Origin: Anaerocolumna sp. AGMB13025
GTDB taxonomy: Bacteria; Bacillota; Clostridia; Lachnospirales; Lachnospiraceae
Direction: 5' to 3'
DNA length: 64,000 bases
NCBI RefSeq assembly: GCF_029689925.1
Contig: NZ_CP121445.1
Span: 5,948,501 to 6,012,500 of the forward strand
Under the pieces are notes generated by a model, which ran no database searches, was not told the DNA's origin, and worked only from the letters and a program-made list of their open reading frames with translations. Positions 9,034-18,215 of this stretch are shown here, piece by piece; position 1 is the stretch's first letter, and each line of letters begins with the position of its first letter. A program made the translations under genes and the position numbers.

Positions 9034-10218
9034 TTAAGAATTTGAATCTGCTTTTAAATTCACCTCAAATTCTTTTATAATTTGCAATACATCTTTTATT
9101 CTATGATGCCATGTATGTTTTTTTAATGCTTCTTCATATCCATTTTGTGCTATAATTTTTGCTTTCTCCGGATTGGATAATAAATCGGTAATTATATTTG
9201 GTAAGTTATCTAAGTCTTTTAGTGAATAAATAACGATATTGTTTCCATTAATAAACTTGTCTTCTATATAACCACTGGTATCTGTTAATGATATTGCTCC
9301 AGACAACATAGCAGAGGCAATTCTTTCCTGAAATCCTCCCCGGAACCAGGGCATGATATTCAAAGAAATCTTTGTCTGTAATAAACTCTTTAGGGCTTCA
9401 TCTCCATAACCTTCTCTAATAACCAAATTACTTTTCTTATTACTAGGAAAATTGGTCCAACCATTTCCATGTATATTTAAAATAATATCATTCTCTAAAA
9501 CAGTTTTAATCATTTTTTCCCTAAAATACTCCCGGACATACTTATCAGCTTTATTTAGCATAATTAGCATATAATGAAACTCAGAATCCGTTCTTTCAAA
9601 CTCATACTCATCTAGGATTATATTTAAAGCCTCCTCAATGGTAAACTGAGGCTCATATATCATCTTTTCAATTACTTGCAAGGCTATTCTATAATAAACT
9701 TCCGGTAAACTTTTCAGATCATTAAGCGTTCTATCCTTATCCCCATAGGTACCGGTAAATAATACATCTATTTTTCTATTCTCATAAGGCAATCCATTCT
9801 CCAGATAGCTTCCTGATAACGGTAGAAACTTAACCACACCAATATTTCCATAATATTGTTCAAGGAATTCTTTATGTTTCCGGTCACAGGTAAAGATAAT
9901 GGTATTCTTATCCGCTTGACATAATCTTTGACTGTGGTAGATTGGGTGATCATATAAAAAGGTACATTTATTAATACTATTCTGCCTAAATATATTATTG
10001 TAAAATTCATCCTCCATCATAATACCATTACAGGTAAATACCCAGTCGATTTCGCCACTTGTAGCATAACGAATGAAATCTTCTGTAAAATTATCTTCTT
10101 TTGCATCAATTATAATTGTATCTACATTCTCATTCTGCAGACATTTTGCATACTCGTCAATATAAATTCGCATTGCATCGTATTGGGAAATTCCTTTGAT
10201 AAGAAGGATTCTTTTCAT
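9034..10218 (-). CDS. CgeB/YkvP-like glycosyltransferase
   Basis: 394 residues. The C-terminal half holds the GT-B signature of the CgeB-like family (glycosyl transferases group 1, type 2): ISLNIMPWFRGGFQERIASAM, with the Glu of QER in the nucleotide-sugar binding position, followed by SGAISLTD. The N-terminal half is a Rossmann-like acceptor domain. This family is common in surface-polysaccharide and flagellin glycan clusters. It is the last gene of the main island block, 41 bases after its neighbour. Donor and acceptor are unknown. Confidence 0.8.
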   Translation of the reverse strand: MKRILLIKGISQYDAMRIYIDEYAKCLQNENVDTIIIDAKEDNFTEDFIRYATSGEIDWVFTCNGIMMEDEFYNNIFRQNSINKCTFLYDHPIYHSQRLCQADKNTIIFTCDRKHKEFLEQYYGNIGVVKFLPLSGSYLENGLPYENRKIDVLFTGTYGDKDRTLNDLKSLPEVYYRIALQVIEKMIYEPQFTIEEALNIILDEYEFERTDSEFHYMLIMLNKADKYVREYFREKMIKTVLENDIILNIHGNGWTNFPSNKKSNLVIREGYGDEALKSLLQTKISLNIMPWFRGGFQERIASAMLSGAISLTDTSGYIEDKFINGNNIVIYSLKDLDNLPNIITDLLSNPEKAKIIAQNGYEEALKKHTWHHRIKDVLQIIKEFEVNLKADSNS

Positions 10219-10259
10219 TCAATAACCTCACTTAATAGATTTCCGTTATGTCGGTTTTA

Positions 10260-12485
10260 TTAAAAAAATAATGGATTGTCCTGAATTTTATGTATAATTT
10301 CATTCATTGCAGCCGCTGAATCCGTTAATACTTTTTCTCTGGCAATTGCTCTTTCAGCCATCAACTGATAAAAATCCTTATCAGTTATATATCTATGTAT
10401 TATTTCGGTCATTTCGTCATAATTCTTAACCGTAAAAGGCTTTCCTGCTGCAATTGCAATATCTCCGTAATCTATGGTGACTCCTGGCTTTCCCTCATGA
10501 AATGCTTCAATAATCGAAAAACCGCCACCCAAACGCTTTGGATTGACATATAAATTACAAATTTCCATTAATGCTAAGATATCTTCACAATATCCAACAA
10601 AAGTTGAATGTTCTTTCAATCCCGGATATTTTTCACAATATAAAGTATAATGTTCAAAATACCCAGCAAAAACAATATGAGTTCCCCATTTAAAGGTAGA
10701 AAGAATAGTTTCCATAAACGTATCATCAATTTCCATATCAAGACGTATGCCAACTGTAATTAAAACAAAATCATTCTCTGGAATACCTAGTTCTTTACGG
10801 TTAAATATCATCTTTTTAGGCAGCAGCTCAAAGGTAAAGGTACTTTCTATAATGTTATTCCTTGTATAGCCTTTCTCTAAATAGTACTCCCATTCCAGTT
10901 CGGATAATGTTTTTCCGATAACTGAGAAAGTTGCCATGGTTGTAGGCAATGTTGAAAAAGCTACACCTATGGAAGCCTCGTGTACAATATTTCCGCATAA
11001 GTCGGCTATAATGCTGCCATTTCCAATACTAAAAATAAATTGCGGCTTAAGTTTTTTAATTTTAGTTATTATATTTCTTATACCTTCCAGAGAAGGCATA
11101 TTATCTCCTGGTTGATAGAAAGGAATTTCACAGTCTTTGTACTGATATTTATTAATTTCACTATACTCATCCATCACATTTCCCAATGTTGATTTATATA
11201 ATGGCAGCATACCTCTGCTGGTAAGTTGTTCTCTGGTGTTAATGAGTATGATATTTTTACCCAAAAGTTTGGATAAAGTATAGCACCTTTCCAGGGTTGT
11301 CCTAGTAGGGGCATGTCTTTCTGATAGGAACTGTATGGTAAATATAGCTATGGTATCTTTATTTCTTTCCTCTAGTGGTATTAGCTTTAATTCATTTACT
11401 AATTGAGATTTGAATTCATCATACGCCTTTTGGTATAGCTCTTTCATCAGAGTTTCGGTATTCGTATCACTGTTGGCTCTATTCGTAAGCATATATCTTT
11501 TGGCTTGATTCCATAAGTAGAAACGATTCTCACAGGATAGTACATTACTCTCAATTGCATATTCTATAAAACGGTTCAAATAAAATGGCTTTTTTGTTAT
11601 CTGCAATAAGAAAGATGTTAGTAATAGCGCACGCAGGATATCTTTTCCTGTATGACTTAAGGAAATATCATCTAATATACAGCAGGTCATATTGTAGACG
11701 TAAGTATGGTAGCCTTCCATTTCTTTTTCTAATGTCTCTAGTAACTCATAGGTCTCTACCATGGATTGATAATTGAAATGTTCTGTAAGAGTGAGAAGTT
11801 TTGCTATGGTAGTTTCGTTATAGGAATAAGCATACTTTATCAAGGAAAATTTGGGATATTTACAATTATCAATAGTCGGTAAATTCGACCATATGTTATT
11901 GATGCTCTTAGAAATATATTTATTGATAACTACATACTTTTCTGTTATTAATGGTTCAAAGAAATAATATCTATCCTTTATGTAATATATTTTTTTCACT
12001 TTTTCAATTATACAACTAAAATTATCATCATCCATACTATGGTCTATAAATGAGTTTAGCTCCACTATTTTACATATATAGTTATTTATAATGAATTGGG
12101 GTGTATTAGTATAAATTTTTTTATAAAAGTCTTCAGCATCAGTTATTCTTAAATCCAATATAACCTGTAAGTTACCCTTAAATGGATAATTTTCGGCTTG
12201 ATCTTGATAAAAGTATATAAAGCGGTCAAATATCTGATGATAGACCCTATATACATACTGGGTCAGATTACACATATTTGAAAAAAATGTGTATCTATCC
12301 TCTTTTAGATTCTCTTCTCTAATAGTATCAAGATTATACATTATATCACTTGGGTCTCCCTCCTGCAGGATAACGTCTAAATAAAGAAATATCTGATAAC
12401 CTGCTTCATCAAGCTTTGCAATATATTCTTCTAATTCTCCTGAATAGTTCTCTTGTTTGTCTATATAACATATTATTTTATTCAT
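10260..12485 (-). CDS. Large protein with C-terminal GT4-like glycosyltransferase domain
   Basis: 741 residues. The C-terminal 330 residues look like a GT-B enzyme: a nucleotide-sugar site with NPKRLGGGFSIIEAFHEGKP near residues 655-674, preceded by the Rossmann stretch that ends LMEICNLYVNP. The first 350 residues are helical and I do not recognise them; they may bind the protein acceptor. AGTGGAG precedes the ATG. The overall design, a long helical region plus a GT-B domain, resembles protein O-glycosyltransferases, but that is an inference. Confidence 0.72.
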   Translation of the reverse strand: MNKIICYIDKQENYSGELEEYIAKLDEAGYQIFLYLDVILQEGDPSDIMYNLDTIREENLKEDRYTFFSNMCNLTQYVYRVYHQIFDRFIYFYQDQAENYPFKGNLQVILDLRITDAEDFYKKIYTNTPQFIINNYICKIVELNSFIDHSMDDDNFSCIIEKVKKIYYIKDRYYFFEPLITEKYVVINKYISKSINNIWSNLPTIDNCKYPKFSLIKYAYSYNETTIAKLLTLTEHFNYQSMVETYELLETLEKEMEGYHTYVYNMTCCILDDISLSHTGKDILRALLLTSFLLQITKKPFYLNRFIEYAIESNVLSCENRFYLWNQAKRYMLTNRANSDTNTETLMKELYQKAYDEFKSQLVNELKLIPLEERNKDTIAIFTIQFLSERHAPTRTTLERCYTLSKLLGKNIILINTREQLTSRGMLPLYKSTLGNVMDEYSEINKYQYKDCEIPFYQPGDNMPSLEGIRNIITKIKKLKPQFIFSIGNGSIIADLCGNIVHEASIGVAFSTLPTTMATFSVIGKTLSELEWEYYLEKGYTRNNIIESTFTFELLPKKMIFNRKELGIPENDFVLITVGIRLDMEIDDTFMETILSTFKWGTHIVFAGYFEHYTLYCEKYPGLKEHSTFVGYCEDILALMEICNLYVNPKRLGGGFSIIEAFHEGKPGVTIDYGDIAIAAGKPFTVKNYDEMTEIIHRYITDKDFYQLMAERAIAREKVLTDSAAAMNEIIHKIQDNPLFF

Positions 12486-12519
12486 TTTTATACTCCACTT
12501 TGGCTTGTTACATATACCA

Positions 12520-13617
12520 TTAGCATTCAGTCAATAAAAAATCTACGATTTTTTTACTGGCCGTCCCATCTCCATATGGGTTAACTGCTTTATTCATTTT
12601 ATTATACTCAGCCAGATTATCTAGCAACAATTTACAATTAGCGTAAATATTCTCTTTTTCTATACCAACTAATTTTAAAGTTCCAGCATCTACACCTTCT
12701 GGTCGTTCAGTCGTATCTCTCATGACTAATACTGGAATACCGAGTGCTGGCGCTTCCTCTTGAATTCCACCACTATCTGTTAATATCAAATAGCTTCTAG
12801 CCATAAAATTATGAAAATCTATAACGTCTAATGGCTCAATGATATGTATTCGGTCAATTCCATTGAACACGCTCTCAGCTATTTCACGAACAACAGGATT
12901 CATATGTATTGGATAAATAACTTTAACATCCGGATATTCCTCGATAATGGATCTTATAGCTGTAAACATGCCCTCCATAGGTTTACCGATATTCTCTCTG
13001 CGATGGGCAGTAATCAATATTAATCTACAATTGTTACACCATTGTAATTCTGGATGATTGTAATCTACCCGGACTGTAAATTTTAATGCATCTATAGCTG
13101 TATTTCCTGTTACATATATAGTATCTTTGTCCTTACCCTCCTTAATAAGATTAGCTTTCGCATGGATTGTAGGAGCAAAATTATAATTCGCAATAATACC
13201 AACAGCTTGTCTGTTAAATTCCTCTGGGTAAGGTGAGTAGATATTATAAGTGCGTAATCCCGCTTCTACGTGTCCAATTTTTATGTTAAGATAAAAACAA
13301 GCAAGTGATGCGGCAAAGGTTGTAGTTGTATCTCCATGAACTAATACTATATCGGGTTGTTCCTTAATTAGTACTTCTTTAATCTTCGATAGTATACTAA
13401 TTGTAACATCAAATAAAGTTTGGTGTTCTTTCATGATATCAAGATTATACTCAGGTAAAACATGAAAAATATCTAGCACTTGTTTCAACATTTCCTTATG
13501 TTGCCCTGTAACGCTAACGGTAACCTTAACACCATTTCTTTTCTTTAGCTCATTAACTATTGGACACATTTTTATTGCTTCTGGACGTGTCCCGAATACA
13601 AGCATTATATGTTTCAT
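12520..13617 (-). CDS. wecB: UDP-N-acetylglucosamine 2-epimerase, non-hydrolysing
   Basis: Interconverts UDP-GlcNAc and UDP-ManNAc. The start FGTRPEAIKM, the internal VTGQHKEML, the HGDTTTTFA and GHVEAGLRT blocks, ITAHRRENIG, and the C-terminal TDSGGIQEEAP with RDTTERPEG are all characteristic of this family. Length (365) is normal. UDP-ManNAc could feed a ManNAc-containing glycan, or ManNAc for a nonulosonic acid; no hydrolysing NeuC-type epimerase is seen in the window. AGAGGA precedes the ATG. Confidence 0.93.
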   Translation of the reverse strand: MKHIMLVFGTRPEAIKMCPIVNELKKRNGVKVTVSVTGQHKEMLKQVLDIFHVLPEYNLDIMKEHQTLFDVTISILSKIKEVLIKEQPDIVLVHGDTTTTFAASLACFYLNIKIGHVEAGLRTYNIYSPYPEEFNRQAVGIIANYNFAPTIHAKANLIKEGKDKDTIYVTGNTAIDALKFTVRVDYNHPELQWCNNCRLILITAHRRENIGKPMEGMFTAIRSIIEEYPDVKVIYPIHMNPVVREIAESVFNGIDRIHIIEPLDVIDFHNFMARSYLILTDSGGIQEEAPALGIPVLVMRDTTERPEGVDAGTLKLVGIEKENIYANCKLLLDNLAEYNKMNKAVNPYGDGTASKKIVDFLLTEC

Positions 13618-13658
13618 AATGAATCCTCTTTCTGTAGATGGATATCAATAGTAATAGA

Positions 13659-14894
13659 TTAAAATACAGTATTTTTAAAATTCATCATGTGAATATAATC
13701 TTCACAGAATTTCGTTTTAGAAAAGACTTGCATAATATTGGACAAGGTGTGCCCTAAATATTTACTATCATCTGTTTCTTTATAATCAATATCTTTTAAC
13801 TTTTTAATGGATATATAGATACATCCAGTGATATTTCTTAAGCTTTTTGAAACAAATCTCTCTTCTTTTGTTACCGTAATCTCTGCATAATCTTTTAGCT
13901 TTTTAGTAACATTAATATAACCATCATTATTCCAAATAAGCAATTCACTTTTATCATTACTATCTAAATTCCATTGGTGTAAGTCTTTATAATTCTGATT
14001 TACTGCTTCCCGAATTGTATGCATCATTGAAATGATTCCATCTACCTTAAGAACCTGTAAACATGACACAATACTTTTTACAGGGTCAAAGCAGTGATCT
14101 AATGCATTATCAATAAGTATTATATCAGCATAATTATTAGGATAAAAGGCATCTAGGTATTCAAAAAGCCCAAATTGCACTATTTTATCATTCAATTTCT
14201 TTTTATCCAATGCAATCTTATTAATTTCGTTATACTGATGAGCTAAAGGATCAACTGCAACTAATTTAATTTTACCTGTTGCCGTTAAATTACCGTATTG
14301 TGAACAAAGCCCACACCCTACATCCATTATAATACTATTGTCACATACCCGGTCATCCAGATGTTTACAATCAAAAATCTTGTTACTACTTCTATCATCG
14401 ATATATGAATCATGATATCTACCTGAATCTTGAGCCACATCTTGAATCCAAAACTTTACTTCTGCTAGTAGATTTTGTGCCCATTGTTCAATCGCATTAA
14501 TCGGATTAATGACATATGCTTCAGGCAAACCAGGAAAACTATAGTTAGCGTACATATCTTCAATTACATTAGAATAACAGTATATGCAATTTCCATTGAA
14601 TTCCTTTTCAATTTGCAATGCTATTTCATCATAATGAGAGGATGCTATAATTATTATATATTCACTTTCATGTCCAGTTATTTCTTCTTTAAGCGAATAA
14701 AATGTAGAAATAGTAATATTATCAATAATGGTTTTACCAGACATCTCATGATTATTATCTACACACATGCATAAGCTTAATCCCATCTTTCGTATAAAAT
14801 TTATACATCTTAATCCTGATTTGTTTCCTCCAAAAACGATTAATTTCTTGCTACTTATCAAGTTTTCTAAATCTAATAGTATGATTTTATCCAT
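13659..14894 (-). CDS. SAM-dependent methyltransferase with N-terminal PglD-like module
   Basis: 411 residues in two parts. Residues 15-105 form a Rossmann-like module (KLIVFGGNKSGLRCI, then VDNN, then IIIIASS) also seen in five other island proteins. Residues about 185-330 are a class I methyltransferase with the SAM loop MDVGCGLCSQYG and the acidic strand end VAVDP, and ILIDNALDHC as motif II/III region. It probably methylates a sugar; the site is unknown. AGCAGGAG precedes the ATG. Confidence 0.78.
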   Translation of the reverse strand: MDKIILLDLENLISSKKLIVFGGNKSGLRCINFIRKMGLSLCMCVDNNHEMSGKTIIDNITISTFYSLKEEITGHESEYIIIIASSHYDEIALQIEKEFNGNCIYCYSNVIEDMYANYSFPGLPEAYVINPINAIEQWAQNLLAEVKFWIQDVAQDSGRYHDSYIDDRSSNKIFDCKHLDDRVCDNSIIMDVGCGLCSQYGNLTATGKIKLVAVDPLAHQYNEINKIALDKKKLNDKIVQFGLFEYLDAFYPNNYADIILIDNALDHCFDPVKSIVSCLQVLKVDGIISMMHTIREAVNQNYKDLHQWNLDSNDKSELLIWNNDGYINVTKKLKDYAEITVTKEERFVSKSLRNITGCIYISIKKLKDIDYKETDDSKYLGHTLSNIMQVFSKTKFCEDYIHMMNFKNTVF

Positions 14895-14925
14895 ATATAT
14901 CTCCTGCTCTATGTTATTAACTATG

Positions 14926-15186
14926 TTATTTACTTTGCTCTATAAAATTCAGTAACTTGATAAAATCCTTAGCCTGGATGATCTTTTGTATTTTATCTAG
15001 ATTTTGTACAGCTGGGTATGTATTGTTTCTAAACCATATACATGTACATCGAATTGATCTCAGTTTTATCCCAAGATAATTTTCAACTTCTTTTCTAGAA
15101 GTAATAAATCCCTTTATTAAAATATTGATTAACCATAACATCATCAGAATAATATGACCAACTAATGGATAATACCAAAAAGACAT
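14926..15186 (-). pseudogene. Possible remnant gene between methyltransferase and ATP-grasp genes
   Basis: An 86-residue frame without a ribosome binding site. Its last 60 residues, starting at KGFITSRKEVENYLG, look protein-like, while its first 25 are hydrophobic and odd. A neighbouring frame over the 5' part reads SYYSDDVMVNQYFNKG and then stops, as if a frameshift near 15110 separates two pieces of one older gene. I do not recognise the family. A genuine small protein remains possible. Confidence 0.35.
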
Positions 15187-15227
15187 CTGTTGGTTAAACG
15201 GAAAAAGATAAAATATATTTAAGCGTG

Positions 15228-16427
15228 TTACCTAACATTTATTTTAATAAACTCATCCATATGGTCCATTCTATAACACATTTCATCTATACTTTTATGC
15301 CTAATAATCATAGCACCAATGCCAAAACCTGCATTATCAAATTTTTTAACTGGATTACCTTTTTCAATAAAAAGTTCCTCCCTTATAATATCCTTCTCAA
15401 CTTCAGGATCTAATAGCATTTCAGAGTAATATCCACTGTTCTTACTGTGCACAATATAAGATGATATAAATTTCACCGCTTCTTTTTGATACAACCTAGA
15501 ACAGTCCAAACCTAAAGCCGCTTTTATTGTATATTCTGCCAAATCTATCTCATTGCTTTCTTTAATAACGTCAGTAATTAAATTTCCACCATTTCTAGGA
15601 CCTATTTCTAGAATGCAAACACGTCCGTCCTTATTAACTATAAAATCTAAATTAATTGCTCCCATCTTCATGTCTAGTGATGTAATTAATCTCTGTATTT
15701 CATTAATTGCTTTTTCCTTTAAACATTCATTTAGAATTGATGGATAGCTCTCGCCTATTGGGACTAAAGGATTACATTTTACATCAAAATGCTCATTCAT
15801 TAAGCCAGTAAACTTTAATTTACCATTAACTATAAATCCATCACCCGCCACTTGATATCCATCTCTTTCCATAAATCCTTCTATTATAACAAAACCCGCA
15901 TTTGAGTACGTAGTCGCTAATTCAAAAGCTTTTTTAAAATCACTATTTTCATATACCTTACTTACACCTTTACTGCCTGATGCATCCACCGGCTTTATCA
16001 TTACCGGTTTATCTAAAGAAATAAAGAAATCATAAGCTTCTTTCTCATCCTCACTCTTAAAACTTTTTCCTTCTGGCACATAAAAATCGTTTCTTTTAAG
16101 AAAATCACGAAACATATCTTTTCTTGTCATTAGTAGCACAGATTCATATGGATTTGTTGGCAATCCCATTTTTTCGGCTACATAGGCTGCTGTAGGTGCA
16201 GATGCATCGGACGCATATGACACAATACCATCAATTCCTAATTTTTCTGCTAATTTTAGAATATTATCCTTATCTGTTGTGCTAACATTACAATATTCAT
16301 CCGCAATTTTATGAGCAGGATTCTCTGGCAAATAATCTACGCTTATAACATGACACCCTAGCTCTTTGGCAGCCTTTGTTGCCGTCATCTGAAAATAATT
16401 ACCTCCAAGTAACATGATTTTTTTCAT
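15228..16427 (-). CDS. ATP-grasp family ligase
   Basis: 399 residues. A preATP-grasp Rossmann domain (KKIMLLGGNYFQMTATKAA) is followed by the ATP-grasp fold: MIKPVDASGSKGVSKV as the phosphate-binding loop near residue 137, and INLDFIVNKDGRVCILEIGPRNGGN as the metal-binding part (quoted in two parts: INLDFIVNKDG and LEIGPRNGGN). It resembles carbamoyl-phosphate-synthase-like ATP-grasp proteins that join a carboxylate to an amine. In this island a plausible role is acylating an amino sugar with an amino or hydroxy acid, but the substrate is unknown. GAGGTG precedes the ATG; the PglD-like gene is 18 bases upstream. Confidence 0.8.
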   Translation of the reverse strand: MKKIMLLGGNYFQMTATKAAKELGCHVISVDYLPENPAHKIADEYCNVSTTDKDNILKLAEKLGIDGIVSYASDASAPTAAYVAEKMGLPTNPYESVLLMTRKDMFRDFLKRNDFYVPEGKSFKSEDEKEAYDFFISLDKPVMIKPVDASGSKGVSKVYENSDFKKAFELATTYSNAGFVIIEGFMERDGYQVAGDGFIVNGKLKFTGLMNEHFDVKCNPLVPIGESYPSILNECLKEKAINEIQRLITSLDMKMGAINLDFIVNKDGRVCILEIGPRNGGNLITDVIKESNEIDLAEYTIKAALGLDCSRLYQKEAVKFISSYIVHSKNSGYYSEMLLDPEVEKDIIREELFIEKGNPVKKFDNAGFGIGAMIIRHKSIDEMCYRMDHMDEFIKINVR

Positions 16428-16445
16428 ATTCTATCACCTCTTACT

Positions 16446-17105
16446 TTAGATTAAGTCAATACTTTTCTTTTCTTTTAGAACTTTACTTTTTTCAGGTACT
16501 ATTACATCATACTCACTTGGAGTTTTTCTTAAATATGCTCCTGCACCAAGAAGTACATATGATGGAACATATAATTCATTTTTTACAGTAGCGTTTGCTC
16601 CAAAAAAACAATTATTTTCGACATGAACATAACCAGTTATAACAGAGTTTCCACCAAAAAAATTAAAGTTTCCTACGGTGTCATTATGACTAATCGTAGC
16701 ACCTGCAAAAAATAAATTACCATTTCCTATTTCACAAAAGGGTTCCACTACTGCTCCAGCCAAAAAAATATTTCCAAAACCCATTTTAACATCGTCAGCA
16801 ATAACAGCAGAAGAATGTTTAAAATTTACAATTGTATATCCTTTTTTTATACATGTCCCATATATTCGTTCTCTTACTGCATTCATCTTTGAATATCCAA
16901 TACAGAGAGATATTACATAACTAGTAGGTGAATATATATTCTCTACTGATTCCAAAGGTACAACTGGAAGGTCTTTATGGATTTTTTCAGTGATATAGTT
17001 TTCTTCTACAGTATAGGCCACCACTTTTCTTCCCGCATCTTTTTCCCAATAATATCGCATTAAATCTGCAAAATTGTTATTTCCTACAATAATAATTTCT
17101 TTCAT
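16446..17105 (-). CDS. PglD/NeuD-like sugar O- or N-acyltransferase
   Basis: 219 residues from the chosen ATG at 17105, which follows the radical SAM stop by 10 bases; an upstream in-frame ATG at 17147 would overlap that gene and is less likely. N-terminal PglD-type Rossmann region (KEIIIVGNNNFADLM), then a left-handed beta-helix of hexapeptide repeats (for example MGFGNIFLAGAVVEPFCEIG and GNGNLFFAGATISHN) ending GAGAYLRK. Family members acetylate UDP-4-amino sugars or sialic acids. A 4-amino sugar made by the WecE-type gene nearby is a reasonable substrate. Confidence 0.82.
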   Translation of the reverse strand: MKEIIIVGNNNFADLMRYYWEKDAGRKVVAYTVEENYITEKIHKDLPVVPLESVENIYSPTSYVISLCIGYSKMNAVRERIYGTCIKKGYTIVNFKHSSAVIADDVKMGFGNIFLAGAVVEPFCEIGNGNLFFAGATISHNDTVGNFNFFGGNSVITGYVHVENNCFFGANATVKNELYVPSYVLLGAGAYLRKTPSEYDVIVPEKSKVLKEKKSIDLI

Positions 17106-17115
17106 AATTCTATCT

Positions 17116-18081
17116 CTATTTCTCATACATATCAGATGATGCGTCATAATTTTTCGTAAGTTCTATTCCATTTTCATCATAATGCTTTTCGCCTATTATC
17201 ATCCAGTCGGTACATTCCCTGCAAATCTGAGGTAATTTATCAAATTCATGATTAATATGTTTTTCTACTAACTCTTTATTTCTTTTTTCCCATATTTCGT
17301 TGATAGATTGTTCTTTTACGTTTCCAAATATCTCTTTTCCATGAGCGTCTAATCCACATGTGACAATATTACCATCCCAAGTAATAGCACAAATGCCAAC
17401 CGCATATCCGCATGCTATCCGCTCAGGTAATTTACCTTCATTTCTTAAATCTAGGCAAGCACCTCCCCATGATATAAGCCTACGTAATGTAATTCTTGCT
17501 TTCTTTTCATGCCAGTAATTTAAAATTTCTTCTATCTCATCCTCATTTTCTTTCATTTCTAACACCTTCACTTCAATAATAGGTGTTTTTATACCCATTT
17601 CTTCTTTTTTGAGTAATATATATTCTATATTTTTGTAAACCTCGTCCCTATTTGCTCCAATACGTATTTTTTCAAATACTTCTTTAGAATACCCATCCAC
17701 ATCAATACTAATAAAGTCAATTCCTGATTCCAACAACATCTCTGCCTTTTCTTCATTAAGCAAAGTGCCATTCGTGTTCATATTAATATTGGTTAAGCCT
17801 TTCTTTTTTGCATAATCAATCATATAGAATAATTTATATCCAGCTAGAAGAGGTTCTCCATAAAAATCAAGCCATAACCGTGTATTGACATTATTAATCG
17901 CTATTTCGTCAATAATTTTTTTATATGTTTTAATGTCTATAAAGCCTTTCTTTCTAGTGATTTTATCATTGGCGCACATAATACAATTCAGATTACAATA
18001 ATTTCCTACTTCTATAGCAACATTTAATGGAAATTCTGCAATCTTAAATTTACTTTCAAGATTATCTAAATTTTCGTACAT
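17116..18081 (-). CDS. Radical SAM protein with SPASM-type C-terminus
   Basis: 321 residues. The [4Fe-4S] radical SAM motif is C29-x3-C33-x2-C36 (NYCNLNCIMCAND). The C-terminal third has further cysteines: CGYAVGIC, VTCGLDAHG, and CRECTDW, matching a SPASM-like auxiliary cluster domain. Such proteins in glycan clusters may modify sugars or peptides, but no precise function is known to me. It lies between the WcbI-like gene and the acyltransferase. AATGGAGG precedes the ATG. Confidence 0.85.
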   Translation of the reverse strand: MYENLDNLESKFKIAEFPLNVAIEVGNYCNLNCIMCANDKITRKKGFIDIKTYKKIIDEIAINNVNTRLWLDFYGEPLLAGYKLFYMIDYAKKKGLTNINMNTNGTLLNEEKAEMLLESGIDFISIDVDGYSKEVFEKIRIGANRDEVYKNIEYILLKKEEMGIKTPIIEVKVLEMKENEDEIEEILNYWHEKKARITLRRLISWGGACLDLRNEGKLPERIACGYAVGICAITWDGNIVTCGLDAHGKEIFGNVKEQSINEIWEKRNKELVEKHINHEFDKLPQICRECTDWMIIGEKHYDENGIELTKNYDASSDMYEK

Positions 18082-18215
18082 CTTTTATCCTCCATTATCA
18101 ATAAATAACGTATATAGTTATCTTTATAACCTAGTTAACCTTCTCTTCATATAATTTTTCATACATATTTTTTCCTTACTTACTTTATATCAGAGAAACA
18201 CCTTATTAACTTGGT

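Noticed and set aside
15228..16427. Carbamoyl-phosphate synthase large subunit
   Set aside because: It has a single ATP-grasp domain and 399 residues, against two such domains and over 1000 residues in CarB, and no carA is adjacent.
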